Assembly (NCBI GenBank): GCA_963806495.1
Contig: CAWDYA010000001.1
Coordinates: 124,001 to 188,000, forward strand
Origin: CAWDYA01 sp963806495
GTDB lineage: Bacteria > Acidobacteriota > Polarisedimenticolia > JACPZX01 > DASXTC01
Direction of reading: 5' to 3'
Length of the DNA: 64,000 nucleotides
The first letter of the stretch is position 1. Every line of letters starts with the position of its first letter. This document shows positions 9,227-19,118 of the stretch, piece after piece. The translations under genes and the position numbers were made by a program. The notes beneath the pieces were generated by a model. It searched no databases. It saw nothing but the letters and a program-made list of their open reading frames with translations, and had not been told where the DNA came from.

Positions 9227-10870
9227 ATGACGCAAGCCACGCACTCCGTCAGCCCGTCGGGCGAGACATTCCCCCTGCCGCGCCCCGAGGAATACGACGC
9301 CGAGTTCCAACGCCTGGAGAAGCTCGCCGCAGAGCACCGCAAGCAGGGGCGGGAGATCGTCGTGGTGGTGGGAGTCGGATTCGTGGGAGCCGTGATGGCG
9401 GCGGTCGTGGCCGACGCCACCGACGACAACGGCCGGCCGACCAAGTTCGTCATCGGCATGCAGCGCCCCAGCGCCCGCAGCTACTGGAAGATCCCGCTGC
9501 TCAACCGCGGGCTCTCGCCGGTCAAGTCCGAGGATCCCGAGGTCGATGTGCTCATCGATCGCTGCGTGCACGAGAAGAAGACGCTGGTGGCCACGTACAC
9601 CTACGACGCCGTGAAGCTGGCCGACGTGGTGGTCATCGACGTGCAGTGCGACTACCTGAAGAACGAGCTGGGGGACTGCCGGAACGGGTCGGCAGACATG
9701 GAAGCGCTGGAGTCATCCATGGCCGTGGTCGGGGAGAAGATGCAGCCCGGCGCGCTGGTCCTCATCGAGACCACGGTGGCCCCCGGCACCACCGAGCAGA
9801 TCGTCTATCCGATCATCAAGAAGATCTTCAGGAAGCGCGGCATCGCCACGGAGCCGCTCCTCGCGCACAGCTACGAGCGGGTCATGCCCGGGCGGGAGTA
9901 CGTGCGGTCGATCCGCGACTTCTGGCGCGTCTGCAGCGGGATCAACGACGAGGCGCGCGGGCGGGTGAAATCGTTCCTCGACAGCATCCTGAACACAAAG
10001 GACTATCCGCTCACCGTGCTGGATCGGCCCATCGAGTCGGAGACAGCCAAGATCGTGGAGAACAGCTACCGGGCCACCATCCTGGCCTTCCTGGACGAGT
10101 GGTCCACCTTCGCCGAGCGCAACGGCGTCGATCTGAAGAAGGTGATCGAGGCCATCAAGGTGCGACCCACCCATTCCAACATCATCTTCCCCGGGCCGGG
10201 GATCGGCGGCTACTGTCTGCCCAAGGATGGTGGTCTCGGCGTCTGGGCCTACCGCCACATCTACGGCTGGGAGGACGACATCTTCCGCATCACGCCCCTG
10301 GCCATCGACATCAACGACACACGCGCCCTGCGCGCCGCCCAGATGGTGCGCGACGCGCTGCGCAACATGGGGCGGCCCCTCGCCGCCGCCGATGTCCTGA
10401 TCCTGGGCGCCGCCTATCGTGAGGACGTGGGCGACACACGGTACTCCGGCTCGGAGCTCATCGCCCGGCGTCTCACCGAGATGGGGGCGGAGATCCGTGT
10501 GCACGACCCGTACGTGGAGCACTGGTGGGAGTTCGAGTCCCAGGACGACGTATCCCGCCCCCGGGGCCAGCCGCGCGCGTTTCTTCCACCGGCAGGACAA
10601 GCTCGAGGGCCTGCAGGTGGAGCAGGATCTCTTCACGGCCATGAAGGACGTGGAGGCGATCGTCCTCGCCGTGCGTCACGCGCCCTACCTGGAGCTCGAC
10701 CCCGCCGAAGTGGTGAAGGCCGTCGGGCGCCCGTTCGCGCTCATCGACTGCTTCTGCATCCTCGACGACGACCGGATCGACGCTACTTCGAGCTGGGCTG
10801 CGAGGTCAAGGGGATGGGCCGGGGGCACATTAAGAGGATCAAGGAGAGCGTTCGCCGCGGAAAGGCGTGA
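9227..10870 (+). CDS. UDP-glucose/GDP-mannose dehydrogenase family protein (frameshifted)
   Basis: ATG at 9227. N-terminal Rossmann motif GVGFVGAVMAAVVAD; the central block ESETAKIVENSYRA is typical of the family; the catalytic cysteine lies in GIGGYCLPKDGG; the C-terminal UDPG_MGDP_dh_C block LGAAYREDVGDTRYSGSEL is clear. Two frameshifts, near 10555 and 10780, split the last 100 residues; joined, they read FFHRQDKLEGLQVEQDLFTA, VRHAPYLELDP and YFELGCEVKGMGRGHIKRI, ending at 10870. It oxidises an NDP-sugar to the uronic acid for surface polysaccharide; the exact sugar is unclear. No other polysaccharide genes adjoin. Confidence 0.85.
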   Translation: MTQATHSVSPSGETFPLPRPEEYDAEFQRLEKLAAEHRKQGREIVVVVGVGFVGAVMAAVVADATDDNGRPTKFVIGMQRPSARSYWKIPLLNRGLSPVKSEDPEVDVLIDRCVHEKKTLVATYTYDAVKLADVVVIDVQCDYLKNELGDCRNGSADMEALESSMAVVGEKMQPGALVLIETTVAPGTTEQIVYPIIKKIFRKRGIATEPLLAHSYERVMPGREYVRSIRDFWRVCSGINDEARGRVKSFLDSILNTKDYPLTVLDRPIESETAKIVENSYRATILAFLDEWSTFAERNGVDLKKVIEAIKVRPTHSNIIFPGPGIGGYCLPKDGGLGVWAYRHIYGWEDDIFRITPLAIDINDTRALRAAQMVRDALRNMGRPLAAADVLILGAAYREDVGDTRYSGSELIARRLTEMGAEIRVHDPYVEHWWEFESQDDVSRPRGQPRAFLPPAGQARGPAGGAGSLHGHEGRGGDRPRRASRALPGARPRRSGEGRRAPVRAHRLLLHPRRRPDRRYFELGCEVKGMGRGHIKRIKESVRRGKA

Positions 10871-10877
10871 GCGACGG

Positions 10878-11768
10878 ATGCGCATGAGAAGGACGATCGG
10901 CGTCTCGCTGCTCGTTTGGTCCGTTGCGACGATGGGTTGCGCTCAGAGGGAGGAGCGCTCATCCGGCGCCGAGTCGACACCGTCGTGCCCTTCGGGGATG
11001 GTGATGATCCCTTCGGGCAGCTACCTGATGGGCGCCGATGACGGCGACCCGGACGAGAGACCGGCTCACCAGGTGGCGGTTTCCGGGTTCTGCATGGACC
11101 GCACCGAAGTGACGGTGGCGATGTACGAGGACTGTGTGGCTCGTTCGCTGTGCTCCCCGGCGTGGACCACGGCGGACTGGCCCGGTATCGACGACGATGC
11201 CCGGGAGTTCGACAGCCGGTTCTGCAACGGAGGACGACCGGACCGCGGAGATCATCCGATCAACTGCGTGGACTGGAGTCAGGCCGACACCTACTGTCGC
11301 GCCGTGGGGAAGCGGCTGCCGACCGAAAAGGAGTGGGAGTACGCGGCGCGTGGCACGGATGGCCGGATGTACCCATGGGGGAACGCGCCGCCGGGCGCGG
11401 GTCTGCTGAATGCGCTCGGTGCGGAGTGTGTCGCGATGGGCGAGCGCATGGGGCGGCCGGGGTGGAGGCCCATGTACACCGGCAGTGACGGATGGGAGTC
11501 GACGGCACCGGTGGGGAGCTATCCCGCGGGGGCGAGCCCGTTCGGACTGCTCGACATGGCGGGCAACGTGTGGGAGATGACATCGAGCGGGTATTCGCCG
11601 GACTACGGCAGCGAGCGCGGCGACGACAGGCATGTCATCCGCGGCGGTGGATGGGGCTACGGCGATCCGTCATTCGTGCGCGTGACCAAACGGGGGAAGA
11701 ACCCGCCGGAGTATCGCGGCGCCGATCTCGGTTTTCGCTGCGCGACGGCTCCGGCCGCATCGCGGTGA
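10878..11768 (+). CDS. Formylglycine-generating-enzyme-like (SUMF1) secreted protein
   Basis: Starts 7 nt after the dehydrogenase stop, so probably co-transcribed. A hydrophobic leader ending ATMGC could be a lipoprotein signal, although Met at -2 is unusual. The FGE-sulfatase fold is well preserved: MVMIPSGSYLMGADD, EVTVAMYEDC, HPINCVDWSQADTYCRAVGK followed by LPTEKEWEYAARG, GNVWEM, RGGGW and the closing LGFRCA. The paired redox cysteines of true formylglycine-generating enzymes are not evident near the C-terminus, so a sulfatase-maturing activity is doubtful. 296 residues. Confidence 0.85.
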   Translation: MRMRRTIGVSLLVWSVATMGCAQREERSSGAESTPSCPSGMVMIPSGSYLMGADDGDPDERPAHQVAVSGFCMDRTEVTVAMYEDCVARSLCSPAWTTADWPGIDDDAREFDSRFCNGGRPDRGDHPINCVDWSQADTYCRAVGKRLPTEKEWEYAARGTDGRMYPWGNAPPGAGLLNALGAECVAMGERMGRPGWRPMYTGSDGWESTAPVGSYPAGASPFGLLDMAGNVWEMTSSGYSPDYGSERGDDRHVIRGGGWGYGDPSFVRVTKRGKNPPEYRGADLGFRCATAPAASR

Positions 11769-11817
11769 GATGTTCACTGAGCGCGCTTCCGGTGAGCCCG
11801 GTTTCGAGCTCGTACCG

Positions 11818-12180
11818 TCAGGCCCCTCTCCCGGTCGGGCCACGGTCAATCCGGGGAAGCCGGCGCGTCAAGGAATGCAGGCACCCTGCGGCGCCAATCA
11901 GCGTCTCCCCGGTCCGGCTGGCCGCAACCGAGACTCCGAAGGACCCCGCGGCGGATGATTCCTGCAACCTCTCCTGCTCGATCCTGCCCTGCTCGGTTTT
12001 GACGAAGACATAGCCCGACCCGGTGGAGTTGTCGAGGCGTGCCCCCGTCAGGGCCGTGGTCCCATCGCCGCTCAGCGAGACGGAGAACCCGATCCAGGCT
12101 CCGTCCGTCGCACGAGAGGAGCTCAGCCGGGCGCTCTCGCTCCAGAGCCCGCCCAGGCCTCCCTTCACACCCATCGGGGG
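11818..12180 (-). pseudogene. FG-GAP/integrin-alpha-like repeat fragment
   Basis: An open minus-strand stretch with two FG-GAP-like repeats: IGFSVSLSGDGTTALTGA followed by SGYVFV, and SFGVSVAASRTGETLIGAA. No credible start or signal peptide; it lies just downstream of the large secreted protein on the same strand. Probably the remnant of a secreted FG-GAP protein. Confidence 0.45.
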
Positions 12181-12226
12181 CATTTTTTTGATCCCGTTCG
12201 CCCCAGGAGGCCGGCGCGGTAGTCCG

Positions 12227-15200
12227 TCAGTTGCAGCCGGAGATGACTGTCGCTGCTTCGAAAGCCTGGATGCATGCCGCACTCTGCCCCGGCGTTATCG
12301 GCATGTCCACGTCGGGAGACGGGCTCCAGCTGCCCGGGTCGCACGGCAGAGTGTCGAAGCAGCCGTTGGGCGGGCAGGTGTCGACCAGGACGTAGCACGA
12401 GCCGTACGACTGGCAGTAGTTCTGCCCGACGGGCCGGCCGGAGTACCCGGTGAAAACCTGGGTCGCATACTCGTCGCTCACCGCGTCGTTGTAAGAGAAC
12501 AACGCGGTGTACGACCGCGTCGGGCTGGGGGCGCCGGAACCGATGCCGCATGAGGTGACCGGATGCGTGCCCGCGTGCAGCGCCGCGATCTCCTGCGGGC
12601 CGCCGGGCCAGCAGGGGCAATCTCCCAGCGCGCAGGCGATCGGCGCGGCGTCGACCTCCGCGTCTCGGGAACCGACCAGACCGGGGCTCCCCGTGTCGTA
12701 GGTCCCGGAGCCGCTGCAGTTCTGGCTCCTCACCAGGAAGAAGAATCCGGTATCGGGAGCGGGCACCGCTGCATGGTTGAGCGTCGTCGCTGACTGATCG
12801 TTTCCGAGACATCCCACGGTCGCGGTCATGAAGTTGCCACCGCTCGAGCGCAGCAGGCCGAGGTCGCCGCTGACGACATCATAGCCGGCGGCGTCGAGGG
12901 CCGGTGACCAGACCCACGTCGTGTCGTCCTGGGCCTCCAGCAGCGCGACGGGGCCGGGAGCGGGCGAAGGCGGACCGCCGAGACATACCCCGCCACCGCA
13001 GACATCCGCAGTGGTGCAGGAGTCGCCGTCGTTGCACGGGGCGACGTTGTTCGTGAACACGCATCCGGTGACAGCGTTGCACTGGTCGTCGGTGCAGGCA
13101 TTGGCGTCGTCGCAGACGAGCGGCGGACCCGCCGCGCACGAGCCGGCACCGTTGCACGTATCGAGCGTGCAGACGTTGAGGTCGAGCTCGCACGCGCTCC
13201 CTGTCGACTCGAAGGAACACGAGGCCGAGCAGCAGTCACCGTTCTCGGCGTTGCCGTCGTCACAGCTTTCGCCGACCCGGATGACGCCGTTTCCGCACTC
13301 CGGCAGCTCGACCGCCCCGAGGTCGTTGTCGGAGCCGCCCGCCCTGGGAACCGCGCGCTGATCGGCGGTCGGACTGTCCGGCGTGGACACCGCCGCGTCG
13401 ATGGCGGGCGAGCCCGTCAGAAGCAGCCGCGTGTAGGTCGCGCCGCCGTTGTCGGCAAGCGGGCCCAGTTGGGGATTCAGCGTTGCGGCCCCCGTGCCGA
13501 CAAGAGGGCTCTGGGGAAACTCGGCGCTCACCGTGTTGTTGTTGCCGACGAGGTTGAGGCCGGTGGGCGTGAATACTCCCTGGTTCTTGTAGAGATCCGG
13601 GCCCTGGACGGCATAGTTCGATGCGACGATGCTGTTTTCCAGGCGCGTGGTCGCCGAGCCGAAATAGAGATGACTCAAGCCGCCGCCGACCGAGCCCGCG
13701 CCGACCGCGTTGTTCTGGGTGATGGTCGAATGGACGACCGTCACGTTCCCGTTTTCGTTGGCGATCCCCGCATGGTAGCCCGCCTGATTGCCGTGGATGG
13801 TGCTGTTTTCGACGTAGGTCGTGGCGCCGGCGGCCCAGATCGCACCGCCCTGGCTGCTGGCGATGTTGCCCGAGAGCGTCACCCCGTGGAGCGTGACAAC
13901 TCCGAAGTAGTTGTAGATCGCGCCTCCCTGGTTGGTCGCCTGGCTGCCGGAGACGGTGGAATCAGCGAGGTTGAGGGTGCCGTTGACCCGAATGCCGCCG
14001 CCATAGTCGGCGAACCCTGCTGAGATGGTGAGCCCCTTCATCGACGCGACCTTGCCGGTGCCGATCTCAAAGACACGGTGATCGTGGTTGCCGCTGATGG
14101 TCAGACCGTTTGTCAGGGCCGACGCGTCGATCGTGAGGTCCTTGTCTACCAGCAACTGGCTCGCGAGCGTGATCATCCCGCCGTCGAGGCTCTGGGCGAA
14201 TTTTATCGTGTACCCGGCCGGCGTATCGATGATGGCCTGGCGCAGCGAACCGGCGCCGCTGTCGTTGGTGTTCGTGACGAAGACGGTCCGGGGCGCGATC
14301 TGGCCTGTCTGGACGGCGAAATAATAGATGAGCCCTGCCGCGGCCCGGATCGCATAGGGATAGTTGACGTTCCCGATGCGGGCCAGGTCTCCATCGACGT
14401 TCGTGCCGTCGCCGTCGGTGTTGTCGTAATCAACGTGGCCGTCGTGGTCCCAGCAGTCCTTCCGGCTCTCCAGACCCACGAAATCGACGAGCTGGCACTC
14501 GCTCCAGAAGTAGTCGTAAACCTCGTCCTTGTTGACGTGCCACTTCACGAGAGGTCTGAAGTAGAGCGTCCCGAAAAGTGATTGCATCGTGGCGGTGTAG
14601 TTCGGCGCGTAGCCGCCGGCCGTCCGGTTGCCGTCGCCGCCGCCCTGTGTTCCGAGCGTCTCGGCCCAGGGGAACGCGTTGCCCAGCTGCGCGGTCGTGT
14701 AGGCGAGATAGCGCAGCGGGTCGCCCGCATTGACGGGGTTGTAGGGGTCGACGAATCCGCCGGCCGCCAGCGCGTCGCTGTGATCCCACAGGGTGTAATT
14801 CCCCCGGTCCATCCAGTCGTGATACGTCGCACCCCAGACGCCATGCGCGTTCTCGTTGTCGACGTGGCTGGGGACCGAGAGGTCTCCGATCAGATGTACC
14901 GCGTGGCCGATGAACCACCAGGCGGCCTGCTTGTGCCCCGTGACGTAGTGATCGATGGCGCCGTGAAAGAGATGGTGGTCCGCGTACTGTCCGGCGCCGG
15001 GACAGCCATCGGTGCAGTTGGTCGTACCGTCCCCGTAAAGGAGGGCTCTGAGCTTCGAGAGTGCGCTGTGATGATTGATCCCCAGCGAGTTCAGGCCGTC
15101 GTCATCGAAGTTGTCGACGATCCAGAAGTGGCTGTCGAACGTGTCCTCTTCCGTGTACCCGAATGCGACGTCGACGCCGTCGGCGTCATGCGCGCCGTCG

Positions 15201-16240
15201 ACCAGCGTGAGGTCGCTCAGCCCGAGCCCGAAGAACCCCGCTCCGTTGGGATCGTTCGCGAGCCAGCTGTCGCTCCAGTACCCCTCGTTCCACCACTCCC
15301 CGGTCGGCAAGGCACCCACCATGGGCCAGGAATTGAAGCTGGAGGGATTGCCCCGATACTGTGGATTCTGGAGATCCGGGATGTAGATCCCCTGCGCCTC
15401 GAGCAGCTTGATCGCTTCGTCCGCGATGACCCGGTGCACCACCTGTGCGTACTCGGGCTTCGCGGTGCCTCCCGTCGCGGCATAACGATAGCCCTGCATG
15501 TAGCGCGTCACCGGCCGGCCCTTCTTCTCGATTTCCATCCGGAACGTCATTCTGCGGGAGGGGGGCTCGAATCCCGTCAACGGAAGGCTCACCCGGGTGA
15601 TCTCCCCGGGCATCAGGCTTCCGACGTGGATGGTTCCGAGGTCGATCTTCGGCACCTGACCGACGCCTTCGTGCACGGCGGCCAGTGCGTAGACTCTCGC
15701 GACGAGATCATCTTCGCGGTCACGGCCCGCGTTCTGCACCGTGGCGTAGAGAGTCCGCGTGGCATTCGCATCGTTGAAATCGAGCGGGCTCACCCACAAC
15801 GCCCGGACCATGACGCCGTCCGCGGGATCGTCGGTGATCAGGAGCCGCCGTGGTGCGTGGACCGCCCGCGGGAAGCCGCCGAGCGCCAGCTCGAGCCTGA
15901 GTCGATGGGCGCTCGCGCCGGCGACTGCGCCCTGCCCGAGGAGCCGGAGCGCGGCGATCACCCCTCCTGCTTCGTAACGCTCCCCCGGTGAGAGGTGCGG
16001 CACGCCGCCGATGGCAAAGCGTCGCTCCGTCTCGCCCTCCCGCACCACGACCCAGGCCTGCGTCGGCGCGGTGGGCAACGTCCCGGTGTTCTGAATCTCG
16101 TATGTGACCGAGACGTCGTCTTCGTGCGCGAAGATCGACCGATCCGTCCGGAACGAGACGATCGTGAGATCCGCATACGGCTCGTGGAGCAGGCGGGCCA
16201 TGATAAAGCCGCCGTTCAGCCAGAGATCGTGGGCGATCCC
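12227..16240 (-). CDS. Giant secreted protein: CARDB-like, phospholipase-C-like, beta-helix and DUF4215 domains
   Basis: About 1,330 residues. In order: a beta-sandwich region (about 1-260, with VQNAGRDREDDL) resembling CARDB; a zinc-dependent phospholipase C/S1-P1-like helical domain with HHLFHGAIDHY, then GHAVHLIGDLSVPSHV and YHDWMDRG, which supply the His/Asp zinc ligands of that superfamily; a right-handed beta-helix opened by TNTNDSGAGSLRQAI; DUF4215 myxobacterial-type Cys-rich repeats (CGNGVIRVGESCDDGN and following); and a Cys-containing C-terminus without a recognised anchor. The apparent ATG at 16201 is internal: upstream sequence (AHDLWLNGGFI) continues directly from the subtilisin gene, so the two are one protein broken by a frameshift near 16240. 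Extracellular, possibly lipid- or nucleic-acid-degrading. Confidence 0.75.
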   Translation of the reverse strand, partial: GIAHDLWLNGGFIMARLLHEPYADLTIVSFRTDRSIFAHEDDVSVTYEIQNTGTLPTAPTQAWVVVREGETERRFAIGGVPHLSPGERYEAGGVIAALRLLGQGAVAGASAHRLRLELALGGFPRAVHAPRRLLITDDPADGVMVRALWVSPLDFNDANATRTLYATVQNAGRDREDDLVARVYALAAVHEGVGQVPKIDLGTIHVGSLMPGEITRVSLPLTGFEPPSRRMTFRMEIEKKGRPVTRYMQGYRYAATGGTAKPEYAQVVHRVIADEAIKLLEAQGIYIPDLQNPQYRGNPSSFNSWPMVGALPTGEWWNEGYWSDSWLANDPNGAGFFGLGLSDLTLVDGAHDADGVDVAFGYTEEDTFDSHFWIVDNFDDDGLNSLGINHHSALSKLRALLYGDGTTNCTDGCPGAGQYADHHLFHGAIDHYVTGHKQAAWWFIGHAVHLIGDLSVPSHVDNENAHGVWGATYHDWMDRGNYTLWDHSDALAAGGFVDPYNPVNAGDPLRYLAYTTAQLGNAFPWAETLGTQGGGDGNRTAGGYAPNYTATMQSLFGTLYFRPLVKWHVNKDEVYDYFWSECQLVDFVGLESRKDCWDHDGHVDYDNTDGDGTNVDGDLARIGNVNYPYAIRAAAGLIYYFAVQTGQIAPRTVFVTNTNDSGAGSLRQAIIDTPAGYTIKFAQSLDGGMITLASQLLVDKDLTIDASALTNGLTISGNHDHRVFEIGTGKVASMKGLTISAGFADYGGGIRVNGTLNLADSTVSGSQATNQGGAIYNYFGVVTLHGVTLSGNIASSQGGAIWAAGATTYVENSTIHGNQAGYHAGIANENGNVTVVHSTITQNNAVGAGSVGGGLSHLYFGSATTRLENSIVASNYAVQGPDLYKNQGVFTPTGLNLVGNNNTVSAEFPQSPLVGTGAATLNPQLGPLADNGGATYTRLLLTGSPAIDAAVSTPDSPTADQRAVPRAGGSDNDLGAVELPECGNGVIRVGESCDDGNAENGDCCSASCSFESTGSACELDLNVCTLDTCNGAGSCAAGPPLVCDDANACTDDQCNAVTGCVFTNNVAPCNDGDSCTTADVCGGGVCLGGPPSPAPGPVALLEAQDDTTWVWSPALDAAGYDVVSGDLGLLRSSGGNFMTATVGCLGNDQSATTLNHAAVPAPDTGFFFLVRSQNCSGSGTYDTGSPGLVGSRDAEVDAAPIACALGDCPCWPGGPQEIAALHAGTHPVTSCGIGSGAPSPTRSYTALFSYNDAVSDEYATQVFTGYSGRPVGQNYCQSYGSCYVLVDTCPPNGCFDTLPCDPGSWSPSPDVDMPITPGQSAACIQAFEAATVISGCN

Positions 16241-17529
16241 ACGTGGTAGTCGTTGCTGAACGCAATCACGTTCTGTCTCATGAGATCCGCCGACGAGCTC
16301 GCCGATTCGCCGTCTTCGATCAACAGGGAGGCCACTCCCGTGGCGTATGCGGCGGCGGCCGACGTGCCGCTGAAAACGGCATAGGGCGAGATCCCGTCAT
16401 GCCACAGGTCGGTGGTCAGGATCCGGTCGCCGGGCGCGTGAAAATCGACTTCCGGGCCCCAGTTCGAGAACGTGCTGCTCCATCCGCCCTCGTCATACGC
16501 GCCCACCGAGAGCACCTCCTCGTAAGCGGCGGGGAACATGGCCGTCTCCGCCGCATCGTTGCCTGCGGCAGCGACGAGCAGGACGCCCGCGCTGCGGGCA
16601 CGCGCGACCGCGTCATGAAGGAGAGCCGAGTCCTCGTACGTCCCGAACGACATGTTGATCACCTGCATCCGATTGGCGATCGCCCAATCGATGCCCGCGA
16701 TGATGTCCTCCAGATAGCCGTCACCGTCACGGTTGAAGGTCTTGATGCTGCAGATCTCCGCCCGAGGATTGACGCCGAGGACCCCGGCCTCGTCATCCGC
16801 CGCAGCGATGATGCCCGCGACCTTCGTCCCGTGTCCGTTGAGGTCGAGCTCGCTCTCCGGGTCCTCGCTCGGCAGCGGATGGCTGATCAGGTTCACCCCC
16901 GGCAGCGTGCGCCCGGCGAACTCGAGGTGGCCGTAGTCCACGCCGGTATCGATCACGCCGACGCGGGTGGCCTTCCCTGCCGGCAAGGGTGCACGCGAGC
17001 GCCGTATGAGATCGGCGTGGCCCCTGGTGCTGGTGAGGTGCCACTCCTTGGACGCGTAGTCGACACCCACCGGCGGGCCCGCGCCGGCCTGTGTCGAGAG
17101 GAGGGTGTTCGGCTCGGCTCGCACCACGCCGGGTGTTGCGAGCAGCCGGTCCCGAAGAACGGCGAACGCCACCGATTCTTCGTCGAAGATCACCGCTTCG
17201 ACATCACCGTGAGAGGCCCGCGTGCCCCTTATCAATCCCGCAAGCGCCGACGTCCCCAGCACGCTCCGGTTCGCCCCCGCCTCGAACTGGACGAGGATCT
17301 CGCCACTCCGGCGGTAGACGGGCCGGTCGCCACGCATCGCGTGTACCTTCCAGGCATCCGTGCGGGACTGTGCACCCTGAGAGGCGCCGCGCGCGGCCGG
17401 CTGCGCCAGGGCGGGGGGTGCGGAGAAGATCAGACAGACGCAGGCGACAGCAGCCAGGCCCATCAGGGTCATGGTGGTTCTGTCGGGTCTCCATGCAAGC
17501 ACGGTCGCGCGCCTCTGCCGTCTGGTCAT
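16216..17529 (-). CDS. Subtilisin-family (S8) serine protease, N-terminal part of the giant secreted protein
   Basis: ATG 17529 follows AGAGGTGTC. Signal peptide to about residue 42 (ALA-Q). An inhibitor_I9-like prodomain (about 60-150) precedes the peptidase_S8 domain with a full catalytic set: D194 (GVIDTGVDYGH), H233 (NGHGTKVAG), oxyanion N324 (AAAGNDA) and S390 (SGTSAAAAYATG). The stop at 16216 arises only because of a one-base shift; in the other frame the protein runs on into the downstream domains. A near-consensus promoter lies about 65 nt upstream. An active exported protease is likely. Confidence 0.88.
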   Translation of the reverse strand: MTRRQRRATVLAWRPDRTTMTLMGLAAVACVCLIFSAPPALAQPAARGASQGAQSRTDAWKVHAMRGDRPVYRRSGEILVQFEAGANRSVLGTSALAGLIRGTRASHGDVEAVIFDEESVAFAVLRDRLLATPGVVRAEPNTLLSTQAGAGPPVGVDYASKEWHLTSTRGHADLIRRSRAPLPAGKATRVGVIDTGVDYGHLEFAGRTLPGVNLISHPLPSEDPESELDLNGHGTKVAGIIAAADDEAGVLGVNPRAEICSIKTFNRDGDGYLEDIIAGIDWAIANRMQVINMSFGTYEDSALLHDAVARARSAGVLLVAAAGNDAAETAMFPAAYEEVLSVGAYDEGGWSSTFSNWGPEVDFHAPGDRILTTDLWHDGISPYAVFSGTSAAAAYATGVASLLIEDGESASSSADLMRQNVIAFSNDYHVGSPTISG

Positions 17530-17593
17530 GACACCTCTTCTCTTGTGTTCGGGGTTGCCGCCGTAGCAGCTCGTCGGGCGGAGTGGAGCCGTG

Positions 17594-17622
17594 TTAATAC
17601 CCTGTATGGAGGGTAATGTCAA
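17594..17622 (-). promoter_or_regulatory. Consensus sigma70 promoter for the subtilisin gene
   Basis: On the minus strand: TTGACA (17617-17622), exactly 17 nt, then TATTAA (17594-17599). Predicted start of transcription is about 17587, giving a ~58-nt leader before ATG 17529. The surrounding 150 bp to the next gene is AT-richer than the rest and shows no coding signal. Confidence 0.75.
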
Positions 17623-17786
17623 GTAAAGCTTTGAGAATACTTGACTTCTATATCACCTGAACGGGTGATCCAGGTCCAGGGAGACGGCGCCGTTGGAACG
17701 CATCCGGGCACGCGGCTGAGACCCGCAGCCGTGCCTTGATGAACTGATCCTACCTGACCGGGTGTGGTGGAGACGGCCGGGCTCCG

Positions 17787-19037
17787 TCACCCCTTGGGCG
17801 GGGCGTCGCCGAAGACCACCAGCTCGAGCTCCTTGTCACCGCGGCGCACGCCCAGGACGACCGGCGCCGTGCCCGAGAGCGCCGTCATCATGGCGTCGTT
17901 GGTGACAGGCTTCCCGTCCACCCGGATCAGCGTGTCGCCGGCCCGGAGCCCCGCCGCCTCGGCGGGAGAGCCGGGCATCACCATCCTGACCTCGGCGAAT
18001 CCGTCCGGGGTCATCCCCAGCATGGCGCCCAGCCGGCGGCGGCCCTCGGCGGGCGCCTGGCCTGCAGAGGCCGTGACCGGCGCCCCGACCAGGCGGACAC
18101 GGCCGTTCCGCTGGTCCAGCGTGACGGCGAACCCTTGCAGCAGCCCGTAGCCGACGTTGGCGTGATCGAGCTTGCCGTCGAAGCGGATCTCGGGATCGTG
18201 GAACACCTGCTCCCCGATCGTGAGATCGCCGTCGAGGGTGGCGACCGCGAACTCGACGGGACCGCTCGCGCGCATCCCGGCTCCCTTGCGGACTTCTCCC
18301 TTCGTCCTGAGATCGCTCTGCCAGGAGCCGGGCACGGCCAGGCTGGAGGCGTTGCCGATGTCGAGATGCGCCGACGCCTTCCTGCCCGCGACGGCGATCG
18401 GGATCTCGGCAATCGGGTTCAGCGCGAGCTCGAGCACCTGCTTGCCGTCGGGCACGGGCAGCTCGCCCGGGGCGACCTCCACCTCACGCTTCGGGTAGTC
18501 GATCGTGAGCAGGCAGTCGTGGAAGGTGGGCAGCCCCAGCACGCCGCGGGCCCCGATCGCCCGGGTCAGGGAAGGGCCGCGCCAGCCGACCGCGTCGACT
18601 CCCTCGAATCGCGCGCCACCGACCTCGACCGAGTCGATCTTCACGACGTCGACCTCGTTCGCTTCCGGGTTGGAGGGGTCGCCGATGCGCGTGGTTCCGA
18701 GACTCTTCAGGCCCAGCTCGCTCACCAGGTCGGCGTCGATCACCGTGGTCGCGGCGCCCGTGTCGAGGATCATCCGGTAGGGGCCGCGGCCGTCGAGCTT
18801 GACGTCGATCAGGACGTGGCCGACACCTTCCGCCATGGCCACGCGCGTCGGGGCGGAGACATCGGTCACGACGGGCCCGCGGGATGTCGACTCCGTCGCG
18901 GCGGCCGCGGCCGGGCCTGCGCCTCCCGCCCCCGGCTTCGCCGGTTCGTCGACACGGGTGGCACCGCGCGCGGGCCCCACGGTGAGCAGCGCCACGACGA
19001 GGACGAGCCGGAACCATTGGAAACGGGATGGGGTCAT
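17787..19037 (-). CDS. Secreted retropepsin-like aspartic protease with PDZ domain
   Basis: ATG 19037 sits behind AGGAGCGCATCCC. Signal peptide (about 1-26, ending ARGA), Ala/Pro-rich linker, then an aspartyl-protease-like domain with the active-site motif ILDTGAATTVID and a second half containing LDIGNASSLAV, where the second Asp-Thr/Ser-Gly is degenerate. Retropepsins act as dimers, so one DTG can suffice. A C-terminal PDZ domain (about 330-425) includes MVMPGSPAEAAGLRAGDTLI. The architecture resembles bacterial periplasmic aspartyl protease-PDZ proteins. Uninterrupted, 416 residues. Confidence 0.85.
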   Translation of the reverse strand: MTPSRFQWFRLVLVVALLTVGPARGATRVDEPAKPGAGGAGPAAAAATESTSRGPVVTDVSAPTRVAMAEGVGHVLIDVKLDGRGPYRMILDTGAATTVIDADLVSELGLKSLGTTRIGDPSNPEANEVDVVKIDSVEVGGARFEGVDAVGWRGPSLTRAIGARGVLGLPTFHDCLLTIDYPKREVEVAPGELPVPDGKQVLELALNPIAEIPIAVAGRKASAHLDIGNASSLAVPGSWQSDLRTKGEVRKGAGMRASGPVEFAVATLDGDLTIGEQVFHDPEIRFDGKLDHANVGYGLLQGFAVTLDQRNGRVRLVGAPVTASAGQAPAEGRRRLGAMLGMTPDGFAEVRMVMPGSPAEAAGLRAGDTLIRVDGKPVTNDAMMTALSGTAPVVLGVRRGDKELELVVFGDAPPKG

Positions 19038-19118
19038 GGGATGCGCTCCTCCAGGATGGCCGGCGCTGCGTGCGGACCGGCGCACCGACTATACAGTCCG
19101 GAGAGCGGAATGGTCTCA

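Noticed and set aside
17709..17737. Rho-independent terminator after the aspartic protease gene
   Set aside because: The stem (GGCACG..CTG / CAGCCGTGCC) is imperfect and no T-run follows on either strand.
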